NCBI GenBank assembly: GCA_903879825.1
Contig: CAIRND010000603.1
Location: forward strand, 1 to 6,069
Source: an uncultured Geobacteraceae bacterium
GTDB taxonomy: Bacteria; Desulfobacterota; Desulfuromonadia; Geobacterales; Pseudopelobacteraceae
DNA: 6,069 bases
Reading direction: 5' to 3'
Positions within the stretch are counted from its first letter, which is position 1; every line of letters starts with the position of its first letter. Below the pieces are notes generated by a model. The model did no database searches, was not told the origin of the DNA, and was given only the letters and a program-made list of their open reading frames with translations. The position numbers and the translations under genes were made by a program. Positions 1 to 5,988 of this stretch are shown in pieces.

Positions 1-153
1 GCGGTGCTGCTGTTCAGCGTACCGACTGCTCCTTCGGCCTACATCCTGTCCCGGCAGATGGGTGGCGATCACGACAGCATGGCAGCAATCATCACCGTGC
101 AGACGTGCCTGTCGTTTATTACACTGCCGCTTACTATCTGGCTGTTGCGCTGA
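1..153 (+). CDS. AEC-family (auxin efflux carrier) permease, C-terminal fragment
   Basis: Frame 1 is open from the first base to a TGA at 151-153 and gives 50 residues; the gene starts outside the window. The fragment reads SVPTAPSAYILSRQMGGD, then a hydrophobic stretch ending in TIWLLR. The 'PTAPSAY...RQMGGD' block followed by one last transmembrane helix is, from memory, typical of the C-terminus of AEC-family transporters. These are inner-membrane carriers with about ten helices, whose bacterial members export or import small organic acids. The substrate cannot be inferred from this piece. The gene converges on the Rieske gene with only 28 bases between their stop codons and has no evident functional link to the cytochromes. 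Family assignment is fairly sure, function unknown. Confidence 0.72.
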   Translation, partial: AVLLFSVPTAPSAYILSRQMGGDHDSMAAIITVQTCLSFITLPLTIWLLR

Positions 154-181
154 CCCTACGGCTTAGGACAATCACCACAAA

Positions 182-577
182 TCACCCCACGACATCAACC
201 CGCCCGTCATGTTCTTCAACCTTCATTCGCACCAGCGCTCGATCCGCAGGACCGCTTAGAACCTTTCCCTGCCGGTCAAAGCGACTGCCGTGACAGGGGC
301 ACGAAAGTGCATCCTCCGTAACGGTCACCGTGCAACCAAGATGGGTGCAGATCAGGCTTAATGCGTAGAAGCCGCCATCGTCCTTGAATAGCGCCAGACG
401 CTCGTTCCGAAACAACAGCGCGCCCCCCTGCGGTACATCTGTTACGGCAACTGAGACCAGCACCCGTCGCATACCCGACGAACGTGGAATGAGATACCGT
501 ATCAACAGACCTCCTGAAGCAATCAGCAGAGTCAGTTTTGTGATGAATTTTCGACGCGATTGAGGAATGTTTTCCAT
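182..577 (-). CDS. Tat-exported, membrane-anchored Rieske [2Fe-2S] protein
   Basis: This 131-residue protein should carry a Rieske cluster on the periplasmic face of the inner membrane and pass single electrons, probably to the cytochromes encoded just upstream. The cluster motif is complete: C77-T-H79 and C93-P-C95-H96 supply the four ligands, and C82 and C95 are placed to form the usual disulfide of the high-potential type. The N-terminus has SRRKFIT at residues 7-13, a good Tat twin-arginine motif, followed by a hydrophobic stretch at about 14-30 that probably stays as an anchor. The ATG at 575-577 lies inside the nonahaem cytochrome gene (46-base overlap). Its Shine-Dalgarno is weak (AAAGG, 13 bases upstream), which points to translational coupling. 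Oddly, no cytochrome b gene follows; the next gene is convergent. A bc-complex-like subunit acting with a distant cytochrome b is possible. Confidence 0.93.
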   Translation of the reverse strand: MENIPQSRRKFITKLTLLIASGGLLIRYLIPRSSGMRRVLVSVAVTDVPQGGALLFRNERLALFKDDGGFYALSLICTHLGCTVTVTEDALSCPCHGSRFDRQGKVLSGPADRALVRMKVEEHDGRVDVVG

Positions 578-1737
578 TTTGTGATGTACGCCTTTGTATA
601 TGCGGGGCTTTTGCTACTCATACGCAGATAGCGGGCAGCATCCATAAAACTACCATTACTGACCCGCTGCCCTCTCTGAGACCAGAAAGATTCCAGTCCC
701 ATGCCATCTTTCTGAAGGTTATAGATTCTCCGGGATTCCGGTTCCATCAGGAAGCGGGTCGGATTATCGTGACACGCTTCACAGGTCACACTACCGCGCT
801 GAACTGTGTGCGGAAAATAGGCCCGCCATTCAGCGGCTAACAGAGTATTTTCTGGCCCGTTATTTTTAGCGGTCATTATATCGGTATAATAGGCGATAAA
901 CATCGGCCGGATCGGGCTTACTTTTCCACGGGAGTTGATCCCGAGTGGTGGCGCATCCTGTTTTTTAAGGTAGGCACTGCGCAGATATTCCACGCTGGCT
1001 CCCTGTGTAAGGTCAAAATCGTCTTTATCTCTCTGATCGCGAAACCGGAGGAAAAAGGTACCGTACTCCTGCGGTGCCCAGGCCGAATGGCAGGCGTAAC
1101 ATTCCAGCCGCTGCAGATGGGCTGGAATGCGGTGTTCCAGAACTTTTGGGCTCGGCTTGTGGCAATCAAGGCATCCGTGTGATGACTTCTTCCCTTCTGC
1201 CAGACTCTTCATCGAGTGACAAGCCCCGCAGGTCATACCGGCGCTATAATGCACGTCCGGCAGCATCTTTAAAAACGGAGCGCCATTGACAGCAATACCT
1301 CGCTGGTATCGTATGTTATCTTCTCGCGGAGCCCGCCCCGAGTAGTCCCAACCAGTGTAATAGCCATTATGACAGCGCTGGCAAGCGGCCACAGACGGCG
1401 TGGACATCCCCCCGTCACTGTGACAGTCGAGACACCCCTTCAGGTGGCAGGAATTACAGTTTTTCTCCCAAAAACCAGAATCAAACCGCCCGTAGCTGCG
1501 TTGTACAAACTCTTTTTCACCACTACGCTGACCCATGGCATGGTCAAAAATCCGCTCATGCCCCTGATGGCATGAGACACAGCCACCTGCCCGGTGTGAA
1601 CGGGCGGCGGGATCGCTTTCACTCCCTCCCTGTCTATGGCATGAAGCGCACGCCATCCCGACATGGGTAGCGGTGGCGGCAGCAGAAACGCTATTGGCCA
1701 GACAGAAGCTGACGATGCAAAGTATCATCCAACGCAC
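532..1737 (-). CDS. exported nonahaem c-type cytochrome
   Basis: The 401-residue product has nine CxxCH haem c sites, beginning at residues 30, 53, 94, 102, 119, 170, 189, 213 and 319. Sites 3 and 4 are only three residues apart, which implies close haem packing. Residues 1-19 form a Sec signal peptide ending in SVSA, so the protein is exported and matured in the periplasm; no other membrane segment or lipobox is visible. Residues 218-318 hold no haem and contain NSRGKVSP (268-275), a block also found in the dodecahaem neighbour. The chosen start is GTG at 1735-1737: GGAAAGGA lies 10 bases upstream, whereas the ATG three codons later (1728) would be 19 bases from it. The gene overlaps the upstream cytochrome by 47 bases and the Rieske gene by 46. 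It is probably a periplasmic electron carrier or terminal reductase. I recall cytochrome-plus-Rieske sets in Geobacter selenite/tellurite (ext) loci, but membership is unproven. Confidence 0.93.
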   Translation of the reverse strand: MRWMILCIVSFCLANSVSAAATATHVGMACASCHRQGGSESDPAARSHRAGGCVSCHQGHERIFDHAMGQRSGEKEFVQRSYGRFDSGFWEKNCNSCHLKGCLDCHSDGGMSTPSVAACQRCHNGYYTGWDYSGRAPREDNIRYQRGIAVNGAPFLKMLPDVHYSAGMTCGACHSMKSLAEGKKSSHGCLDCHKPSPKVLEHRIPAHLQRLECYACHSAWAPQEYGTFFLRFRDQRDKDDFDLTQGASVEYLRSAYLKKQDAPPLGINSRGKVSPIRPMFIAYYTDIMTAKNNGPENTLLAAEWRAYFPHTVQRGSVTCEACHDNPTRFLMEPESRRIYNLQKDGMGLESFWSQRGQRVSNGSFMDAARYLRMSSKSPAYTKAYITKWKTFLNRVENSSQN

Positions 1738-3553
1738 GCAGGTTTATTCCTTTCCGATAAATCGGGTCACGGGCCTTGTCATGACAGGGTAAACAGAGAT
1801 TAACTGAAAGAGTCCGCTTCACTTCGATGCCATTGAGGGGACGGGAGTTTTCGCGGGTAATAGCCGAATACGCGTTTACCCGGCCATTTTTCATCGTCAG
1901 AAAACCATCAAGCGGCTTACTGTCCGAGCGTTCACAAATCAGCGTACCCGTAATTGTGTTGCCTTCCATTATGTGCTGACCAAAACCAAGGAAATCCGGA
2001 TTGCCGTGGCATTCAGCACAACCAATAGCCTTTTTTCCGGTATTGTGTGAGTAAAAGGGAGCAAAGCGAAGTTGTTGCGCCCCCTTGAATTTTGAAACAT
2101 ATTCCGTTTTTGATTGAGAACCATCAGCTTCAGCGACGGTAATAAAAGTCTGACAGCCGGGAGTTACGGGAGAGATCCGCCCCCGCTGATTAAGCGCCAG
2201 CGGGAAGGGGTAGAGCATGCGATAATCCTCCGTCTCACTGAAGGCACCCGGCGTTTCAACCCCTTTAATAAAGTCCATACCGGTCTTACTTTTATCATAG
2301 CGTGTGTGACAACCGTAGCATTGAACCGAGGTGCGGGAATGGCAGGCATAACACTCCAGGCGGCCATGCCCGACAATTGTATGTTCCGGTGTACCGGTAA
2401 TAACCTTGCTGCGATGCAGTTTGCCGCTCTGTTTTCCCTGCAGCCAGATGATGTTGTCCCGGAAAAACACATTTGAGTAGGGGCGCCCCTTGGCGGTCTG
2501 AATCATACGCATCCCATAGGTATTGGGCTGTTTGTAGGAGCGTGACTCGCGCAGCGCTTCATCGTTTTCACGGATGATTTCACGATAACGAGGCACGTCC
2601 GCAGCACCACCGTGACAATCCTCGCAGGAGATCTCCGTCTGTAGATACATGTTGCGATAGGCAAAACCGTCACCCATCACATCGCGAGAGGTGTGACAGT
2701 CAATACACGTCATACCGGCAGCAAAATGAACATCAGGGGTGATATGAGTCAGATTGCGGGCACCACTGGTCATGACCGGCCCCGCTTCGCCGTTTCTGGT
2801 TGGAACGAGGCCATTATTGCCGTCATACAAACCCTGATAGGAAAAGGCTATCCGCCCGCTGCGATTATGACAACGGGAGCAGACTTGAGTATCCGGCAGC
2901 GGGGTCATGGCATGACTGGCAGAATGCCCCGCCTTCCCCTTCATGGTTTTATCGTTACCCTCGTACGTGCCTTCATTATTCCACGGGAAATGGCAGGCCG
3001 CACAACCAGAGGCGTGACTGGCCGCATAGACACCAGAGGTCTCAGCGCCAACGTGGCAGCGTGCACAAAATTTCCGATACAATTCGCCAGAGAGATTATC
3101 CAGTTCAGCTACCGGCTTCGGCGAAAAGTGCTTACCGGAAGCATCGAACTGTTTTTCTCCATGAGTGGTGTAACTGTTGCCATCCTCTCCCTCCCAGGTC
3201 AGTTGGGTATTGCGGATCATCCCGGCAGCCGTGTACATGAGGTTACTCTTCATCCGCTCAAATTGATACCGGTGGCAGGGAGCACAGCCATTTTCCCAAC
3301 GCCCGATATATTCCGGATTGGCACTGCCGAAAAGCCCTTTATGCGCATTTTCCTTTAGCTCTTCACGCGGCATGCCTCCATGACAGATGGTACAGTCGCC
3401 ATGGGTTTTTGAAACATGTTCAATACCTTTGTGACAGCGAACGCACGAGGATTGTTTACTTCGAGTCTGGCAACCGGAGAGACATATCAGGAGGCAAATC
3501 AAAAGCAGAGGTACGATATTAATTTTGCTATGCCGTATGGTAACTATCTGCAT
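1691..3553 (-). CDS. dodecahaem c-type cytochrome lipoprotein
   Basis: The 620-residue product has twelve CxxCH sites, beginning at residues 37, 54, 90, 163, 184, 225, 283, 310, 401, 412, 512 and 587. The N-terminus is a lipoprotein signal: a hydrophobic run at about 13-26, then the lipobox L25-S-G-C28, with Q29 after the lipidated Cys, compatible with outer-membrane sorting. It would thus be a membrane-tethered multihaem wire, facing the periplasm or the cell surface. Two further cysteines, C467 and C540, are not in haem motifs. Residues 417-511 are a haem-free stretch containing NQRGRISP (455-462), shared with the nonahaem protein. This is the first gene of the minus-strand operon. The ATG at 3551-3553 is the only Met before the lipobox; AAAGG lies 12 bases upstream, a weak ribosome site. 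The product is large for a periplasmic shuttle and fits an electron conduit or extracellular reductase role. The acceptor is unknown. Confidence 0.94.
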   Translation of the reverse strand: MQIVTIRHSKINIVPLLLICLLICLSGCQTRSKQSSCVRCHKGIEHVSKTHGDCTICHGGMPREELKENAHKGLFGSANPEYIGRWENGCAPCHRYQFERMKSNLMYTAAGMIRNTQLTWEGEDGNSYTTHGEKQFDASGKHFSPKPVAELDNLSGELYRKFCARCHVGAETSGVYAASHASGCAACHFPWNNEGTYEGNDKTMKGKAGHSASHAMTPLPDTQVCSRCHNRSGRIAFSYQGLYDGNNGLVPTRNGEAGPVMTSGARNLTHITPDVHFAAGMTCIDCHTSRDVMGDGFAYRNMYLQTEISCEDCHGGAADVPRYREIIRENDEALRESRSYKQPNTYGMRMIQTAKGRPYSNVFFRDNIIWLQGKQSGKLHRSKVITGTPEHTIVGHGRLECYACHSRTSVQCYGCHTRYDKSKTGMDFIKGVETPGAFSETEDYRMLYPFPLALNQRGRISPVTPGCQTFITVAEADGSQSKTEYVSKFKGAQQLRFAPFYSHNTGKKAIGCAECHGNPDFLGFGQHIMEGNTITGTLICERSDSKPLDGFLTMKNGRVNAYSAITRENSRPLNGIEVKRTLSVNLCLPCHDKARDPIYRKGINLRALDDTLHRQLLSGQ

Positions 3554-3558
3554 TTACG

Positions 3559-3608
3559 GAAAGTGCCTTTGAGTTTTTGATAGGTCCGAACTATAGCACG
3601 TCACTTTC
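3559..3608. repeat. 7-bp inverted repeat flanking the cytochrome promoter candidate
   Basis: GAAAGTG at 3559-3565 and its exact reverse complement CACTTTC at 3602-3608 lie 43 bp apart centre to centre, about four helical turns. A C two bases outside each arm also pairs. The arms bracket the candidate -10 at 3590-3598. They might bind a looping dimeric regulator, but 7-bp arms can occur by chance. Confidence 0.25.
3590..3598 (-). promoter_or_regulatory. candidate extended -10 promoter of the cytochrome operon
   Basis: Read on the minus strand this is TGCTATAGT, an extended -10 element (TG-n-TATAGT) that would start transcription near 3583 and leave a leader of about 30 bases before the dodecahaem ATG. 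No convincing -35 is seen at 16-18 bases upstream (best is TCTAGA), which is acceptable for an extended -10 promoter but keeps the call tentative. I saw no sigma-54 GG/GC pair at usable spacing. Confidence 0.35.
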
Positions 3609-3648
3609 AGTATCTAGAATAAAAAACACCTCAGCTTAATCAACGCTC

Positions 3649-3677
3649 TTGACATTTAACTCCAGTCTCATTATATG
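3649..3677 (+). promoter_or_regulatory. sigma-70-type promoter of the arsR-permease-CDF operon
   Basis: A consensus TTGACA -35 box sits at 3649-3654. Seventeen bases later is TATATG (3672-3677); TATGAT (3674-3679) is a closer -10 match but at 19-base spacing. Either choice starts transcription at about 3684-3687, inside the inverted repeat at 3669-3696, so a repressor bound there would block RNA polymerase directly. The leader before the ArsR start would be about 20 bases. Confidence 0.7.
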
Positions 3678-3696
3678 ATTAATCAATCATATAATG
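3669..3696. promoter_or_regulatory. probable ArsR-type operator, perfect 12-4-12 inverted repeat
   Basis: The left arm CATTATATGATT (3669-3680) and right arm AATCATATAATG (3685-3696) are exact reverse complements around a 4-base AATC spacer. The site covers the -10 box and predicted transcription start, and its last base is the first base of the Shine-Dalgarno of the ArsR-family gene. Known ArsR/SmtB repressors bind AT-rich imperfect dyads in this position and regulate their own operons, so autoregulation by the adjacent repressor is the natural reading. A perfect 12-bp arm is unlikely by chance. Confidence 0.82.
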
Positions 3697-3699
3697 GAG
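3696..3699 (+). promoter_or_regulatory. ribosome binding site that fixes the ArsR-family start
   Basis: GGAG lies 6 bases before the ATG at 3706. It overlaps the earlier in-frame ATG at 3694, which has no upstream ribosome site and sits inside the operator. The 3706 start is therefore preferred. Confidence 0.7.
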
Positions 3700-3705
3700 T
3701 ATGAC

Positions 3706-4017
3706 ATGGACAAAACATATCTTCGTGCAGAAATCCTGAAAACCCTTGGTCAACCCACCCGCCTCAAAATTGTCGACTTTTTGCGAGAGGGCGAACGCTG
3801 CGTCTGTGAGATTTTTCCTGCCATAAATGAGGAGCAGTCCAACACCTCGCGGCATCTTAATATGATGGTCTCCTCAGGCATACTTTTTCGCCGCAAAGAA
3901 GGGGTTAAGATTTTTTACGCGTTAAAACATCCTGAAATCATAGCCATAGTTGATCTCGCGACGACCATAATGGTCCAGGAGATAACTGGTCGCCATAGCC
4001 TGCTGTTGGCTGCATAA
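3706..4017 (+). CDS. ArsR/SmtB-family metal(loid)-responsive repressor
   Basis: The 103-residue product is a winged-helix repressor of the usual ArsR length. The opening ILKTLGQPTRLKIVDFL (10-26) is the typical first part of the fold. RCVCEIF (31-37) gives C32 and C34 in the As(III)-sensing position of E. coli ArsR; the third cysteine there, C37, is F here. From memory of that protein, C32 and C34 suffice for induction, so thiophilic metalloid sensing is plausible. The recognition helix is around EEQSNTSRHLNMM (42-54), followed by the wing (FRRKEGVKIFYAL, 61-73). No C-terminal His/Asp zinc site of SmtB type is obvious. The start at 3706 is set by GGAG six bases upstream. It is the first gene of the plus-strand operon and should bind the 12-4-12 repeat before it, releasing it when As(III), Sb(III) or another soft ion binds. 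The exact inducer is unknown. Confidence 0.92.
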   Translation: MDKTYLRAEILKTLGQPTRLKIVDFLREGERCVCEIFPAINEEQSNTSRHLNMMVSSGILFRRKEGVKIFYALKHPEIIAIVDLATTIMVQEITGRHSLLLAA

Positions 4018-4035
4018 TTTTTTTGCTGACATCTA

Positions 4036-4049
4036 TGAGTAATTAATCA
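4036..4049. promoter_or_regulatory. possible secondary dyad before the permease gene
   Basis: TGAGTAATTAATCA is a 14-base near-palindrome (6 of 7 pairs match) in the 50-base gap between the ArsR stop and the permease start. Its core resembles the middle of the main operator (TGATTAATCA). It could be a weak second repressor site, but the match is short and the region AT-rich. Confidence 0.2.
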
Positions 4050-4067
4050 CATTTTCATGGAATGACT

Positions 4068-5015
4068 ATGCTAAAAAAAACTGCCGATTACATAACGTTT
4101 GATCTTCTAGGACTCACCCCGGGAACTCACGGGGGTGAAGCTCTGGATTTCTTCCTCTACGATACAGCCAAAATTTTTCTGCTATTAACGACAATTATCT
4201 ACGTTGTAGCGATCATCCGCACATCGTTCCCACCAGAAAAGACCAAACGACTTCTTTCCCACAAACGCGAATATGTCGGCAACATTCTGGCGGCGCTACT
4301 CGGTACCGTCACGCCATTCTGCTCCTGCTCTGCGGTGCCGCTCTTCATCGGCTTTGTCGAATCCGGCGTCCCGCTGGGAGTTACCTTTTCCTTTCTTATC
4401 TCATCTCCCATGGTTAATGAAGTTGCCCTGATCATGCTGTGGGGACTGTTCGGCTGGAAAATCGCCCTGATCTACATCGGCACGGGTCTGTTGGTGGCAA
4501 TTTTCTCCGGCATCATCATCGGTAAGTTGAAGATGGAGAAGTACGTTCAGGATTATGTGTGGGAGATGCAGGTCGGTCACACGGACATAGTTCAGATGAA
4601 TATGCGGGAGAAGCTTGACTATGCTCGTGAGTACACACAGGACCTGCTGAAGAAAATCTGGCCGTATGTTGTCGTCGGAGTCGGCCTGGGTGCATTCATT
4701 CACGGCTATGTACCGCAGGATTTTCTGGTACGGTGGGCAGGTCCGCACAATCCTTTTGCCGTACCGATTGCCGTGGCGCTGGGTGTACCGCTTTACTCCA
4801 ACGCTGCGGGCGTTATTCCTATTGTCCACGCCCTGATGGAGAAAGGGATGGCGATAGGGACTGTGCTGGCCTTTATGATGGCGGTCACGGCACTATCGTT
4901 GCCAGAGGCGATCATTCTCAAGAACGTCTTGAAAAATAGGTTGTTGGCGGTATTCTTTGGGATAGTGGCAACGGCAATTGTCTGTGTCGGCTATCTGTTC
5001 AACGCAATCCTTTGA
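4068..5015 (+). CDS. DUF318/ArsP-type permease
   Basis: The 315-residue integral membrane protein has about eight hydrophobic helices, near residues 33-51, 71-95, 104-126, 130-152, 197-213, 228-252, 262-280 and 291-313, with a charged loop at about 153-195. The signature TPFCSCS (82-88, cysteines C85 and C87) followed by SSPMVNE (112-118) marks the predicted-permease family (DUF318), which includes ArsP, an exporter of trivalent organoarsenicals of about this length. The Cys pair in a membrane helix suits a thiophilic substrate. Position directly after an ArsR-type repressor supports metal(loid) efflux. Of two nearby ATGs, 4068 is preferred because GGA (4059-4061) lies 6 bases upstream; the ATG at 4062 abuts it. 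The CDF gene follows 9 bases after the stop. Family is secure; the substrate (methylarsenite, As(III) or another soft ion) is inferred. Confidence 0.88.
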   Translation: MLKKTADYITFDLLGLTPGTHGGEALDFFLYDTAKIFLLLTTIIYVVAIIRTSFPPEKTKRLLSHKREYVGNILAALLGTVTPFCSCSAVPLFIGFVESGVPLGVTFSFLISSPMVNEVALIMLWGLFGWKIALIYIGTGLLVAIFSGIIIGKLKMEKYVQDYVWEMQVGHTDIVQMNMREKLDYAREYTQDLLKKIWPYVVVGVGLGAFIHGYVPQDFLVRWAGPHNPFAVPIAVALGVPLYSNAAGVIPIVHALMEKGMAIGTVLAFMMAVTALSLPEAIILKNVLKNRLLAVFFGIVATAIVCVGYLFNAIL

Positions 5016-5024
5016 AAGGGTACA

Positions 5025-5948
5025 ATGTCAAAACTTGACGACACCATATCAAAGCGACTTTTCTTTGCCATTACTCTGACCGCAATAACTCTGGTTGCGG
5101 AGATCATCGGTGGCATTTGGTCCAACTCGCTGGCGCTTCTGTCTGATGCCGGACATGTTTTTCTGGATCTGTTTGCACTGGTACTTTCATTGGGAGCAAT
5201 CAAGCTGGCCGCGCAACCGTCTGGCGAACGACATTCTTATGGCTGGCATCGTGCTGAAGTGCTGGCATCACTGATCAACGGGTTAACTATTTTTTTGATG
5301 GCGATTGGCATTCTTTACGAAGGCAGTAAGCGGCTGCTCTCTCCGGAAGAGGTGCAGACGACTCCGATGTTGATCATAGCTGTCCTTGGCTTGATCGCCA
5401 ACCTGTTAGCGGCCAAGGGCTTGCATGGTCATTCACATGACGACCTGAATATCCGCAGTGCCTTTTTGCATGTACTTGGTGACGCAGCCGCCTCAGTAGG
5501 AGTGATCGTCGCGGCAATCGTGATGCGCTACAGCGGGTGGTATCAGGTAGACCCATTCATCTCTATCGCCATCGGCCTCCTGATTCTGGTCGGTGCCGGG
5601 AGAGTACTGCGGGAAGCGGTCCATATCCTGATGGAAGGGGTGCCACGCGGAATGTCTGTCGAGCAGGTTGCGGCCTGTATTCGCAGCATCGAAGGTGTTG
5701 CCGGTGTTCACCATCTCAATATCTGGGCGGTCTGTTCTCATATTTTTGCCCTGTCAGCCCATGTAGAGATTCGCCCTGAAAATGAAGACAAACGAGAAGA
5801 ATTGCTGCATCTGATCGAGCATGCACTGGCGCACGAATTCCATATCACCCACACAACCATCCAGCTTGATTGCTCCACTTGTACCGGTGGCCCACTAATC
5901 AAGGAGTTGAACCACCAGCAGCGGGAGACGTGCACGCATCAGCACTGA
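5025..5948 (+). CDS. CDF-family cation efflux protein (CzcD/ZitB-like)
   Basis: The 307-residue protein is a cation diffusion facilitator, exporting divalent metal (usually Zn2+, also Co2+ or Cd2+) from cytoplasm to periplasm in exchange for protons. The transport site is of the HD-HD type: H44-V-F-L-D48 in helix 2 (within SDAGHVFLD) and H149-V-L-G-D153 in helix 5. This set is associated with zinc-selective members. Six helices span about residues 11-190. A His cluster, HGHSH (134-138), lies in the loop before helix 5, as in ZitB-like proteins. The cytoplasmic C-terminal domain (about 205-282) is followed by a tail with C283, C286, C303 and H305/H307 that may bind metal. AAGGG ends four bases before the ATG, and the gene starts 9 bases after the permease stop, so co-transcription is nearly certain. 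Its pairing with an ArsP-type permease under an ArsR repressor suggests the operon handles more than one toxic ion. Confidence 0.94.
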   Translation: MSKLDDTISKRLFFAITLTAITLVAEIIGGIWSNSLALLSDAGHVFLDLFALVLSLGAIKLAAQPSGERHSYGWHRAEVLASLINGLTIFLMAIGILYEGSKRLLSPEEVQTTPMLIIAVLGLIANLLAAKGLHGHSHDDLNIRSAFLHVLGDAAASVGVIVAAIVMRYSGWYQVDPFISIAIGLLILVGAGRVLREAVHILMEGVPRGMSVEQVAACIRSIEGVAGVHHLNIWAVCSHIFALSAHVEIRPENEDKREELLHLIEHALAHEFHITHTTIQLDCSTCTGGPLIKELNHQQRETCTHQH

Positions 5949-5977
5949 CATTCCCGGTACGACACCAATTACGGCAC

Positions 5978-5983
5978 AGGAGG
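5978..5983 (+). promoter_or_regulatory. strong ribosome binding site of the truncated last gene
   Basis: AGGAGG lies 5 bases before the ATG at 5989. It is the best Shine-Dalgarno in the window and confirms that a real gene begins here, 40 bases after the CDF stop, with no terminator visible between. Confidence 0.75.
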
Positions 5984-5988
5984 CAATA

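Noticed and set aside
155..167. CCTA/TAGG mini-hairpin between the convergent AEC and Rieske stops
   Set aside because: A 4-bp stem without a T tract on either strand does not support a terminator.
2693..3358. A 221-codon open frame on the plus strand inside the dodecahaem gene (also smaller ones at 2114-2476 and 2800-3240)
   Set aside because: They lie antisense to a gene with twelve regularly spaced CxxCH motifs, show no recognisable domain and have no clear ribosome site; they are shadow frames.
532..3553. Repeated CxxCH codons as a possible DNA repeat array
   Set aside because: The similarity is from haem-binding protein motifs at irregular spacing, not from a nucleotide repeat or CRISPR.
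3694..3705. Earlier in-frame ATG for the ArsR-family gene
   Set aside because: It lies within the operator arm and has no upstream ribosome site, while GGAG is correctly placed for the ATG at 3706.
3997..4024. Terminator-like AGCC/GGCT hairpin with a run of seven T after the ArsR stop
   Set aside because: The stem is only 4 bp with a 7-base loop, and six bases separate it from the T run; it is too weak, and the downstream genes probably depend on the same promoter.
4401..4829. A 142-codon minus-strand open frame opposite the permease gene
   Set aside because: The composition is that of a reverse-strand shadow of a membrane protein gene, and the sense frame has the family signature motifs.
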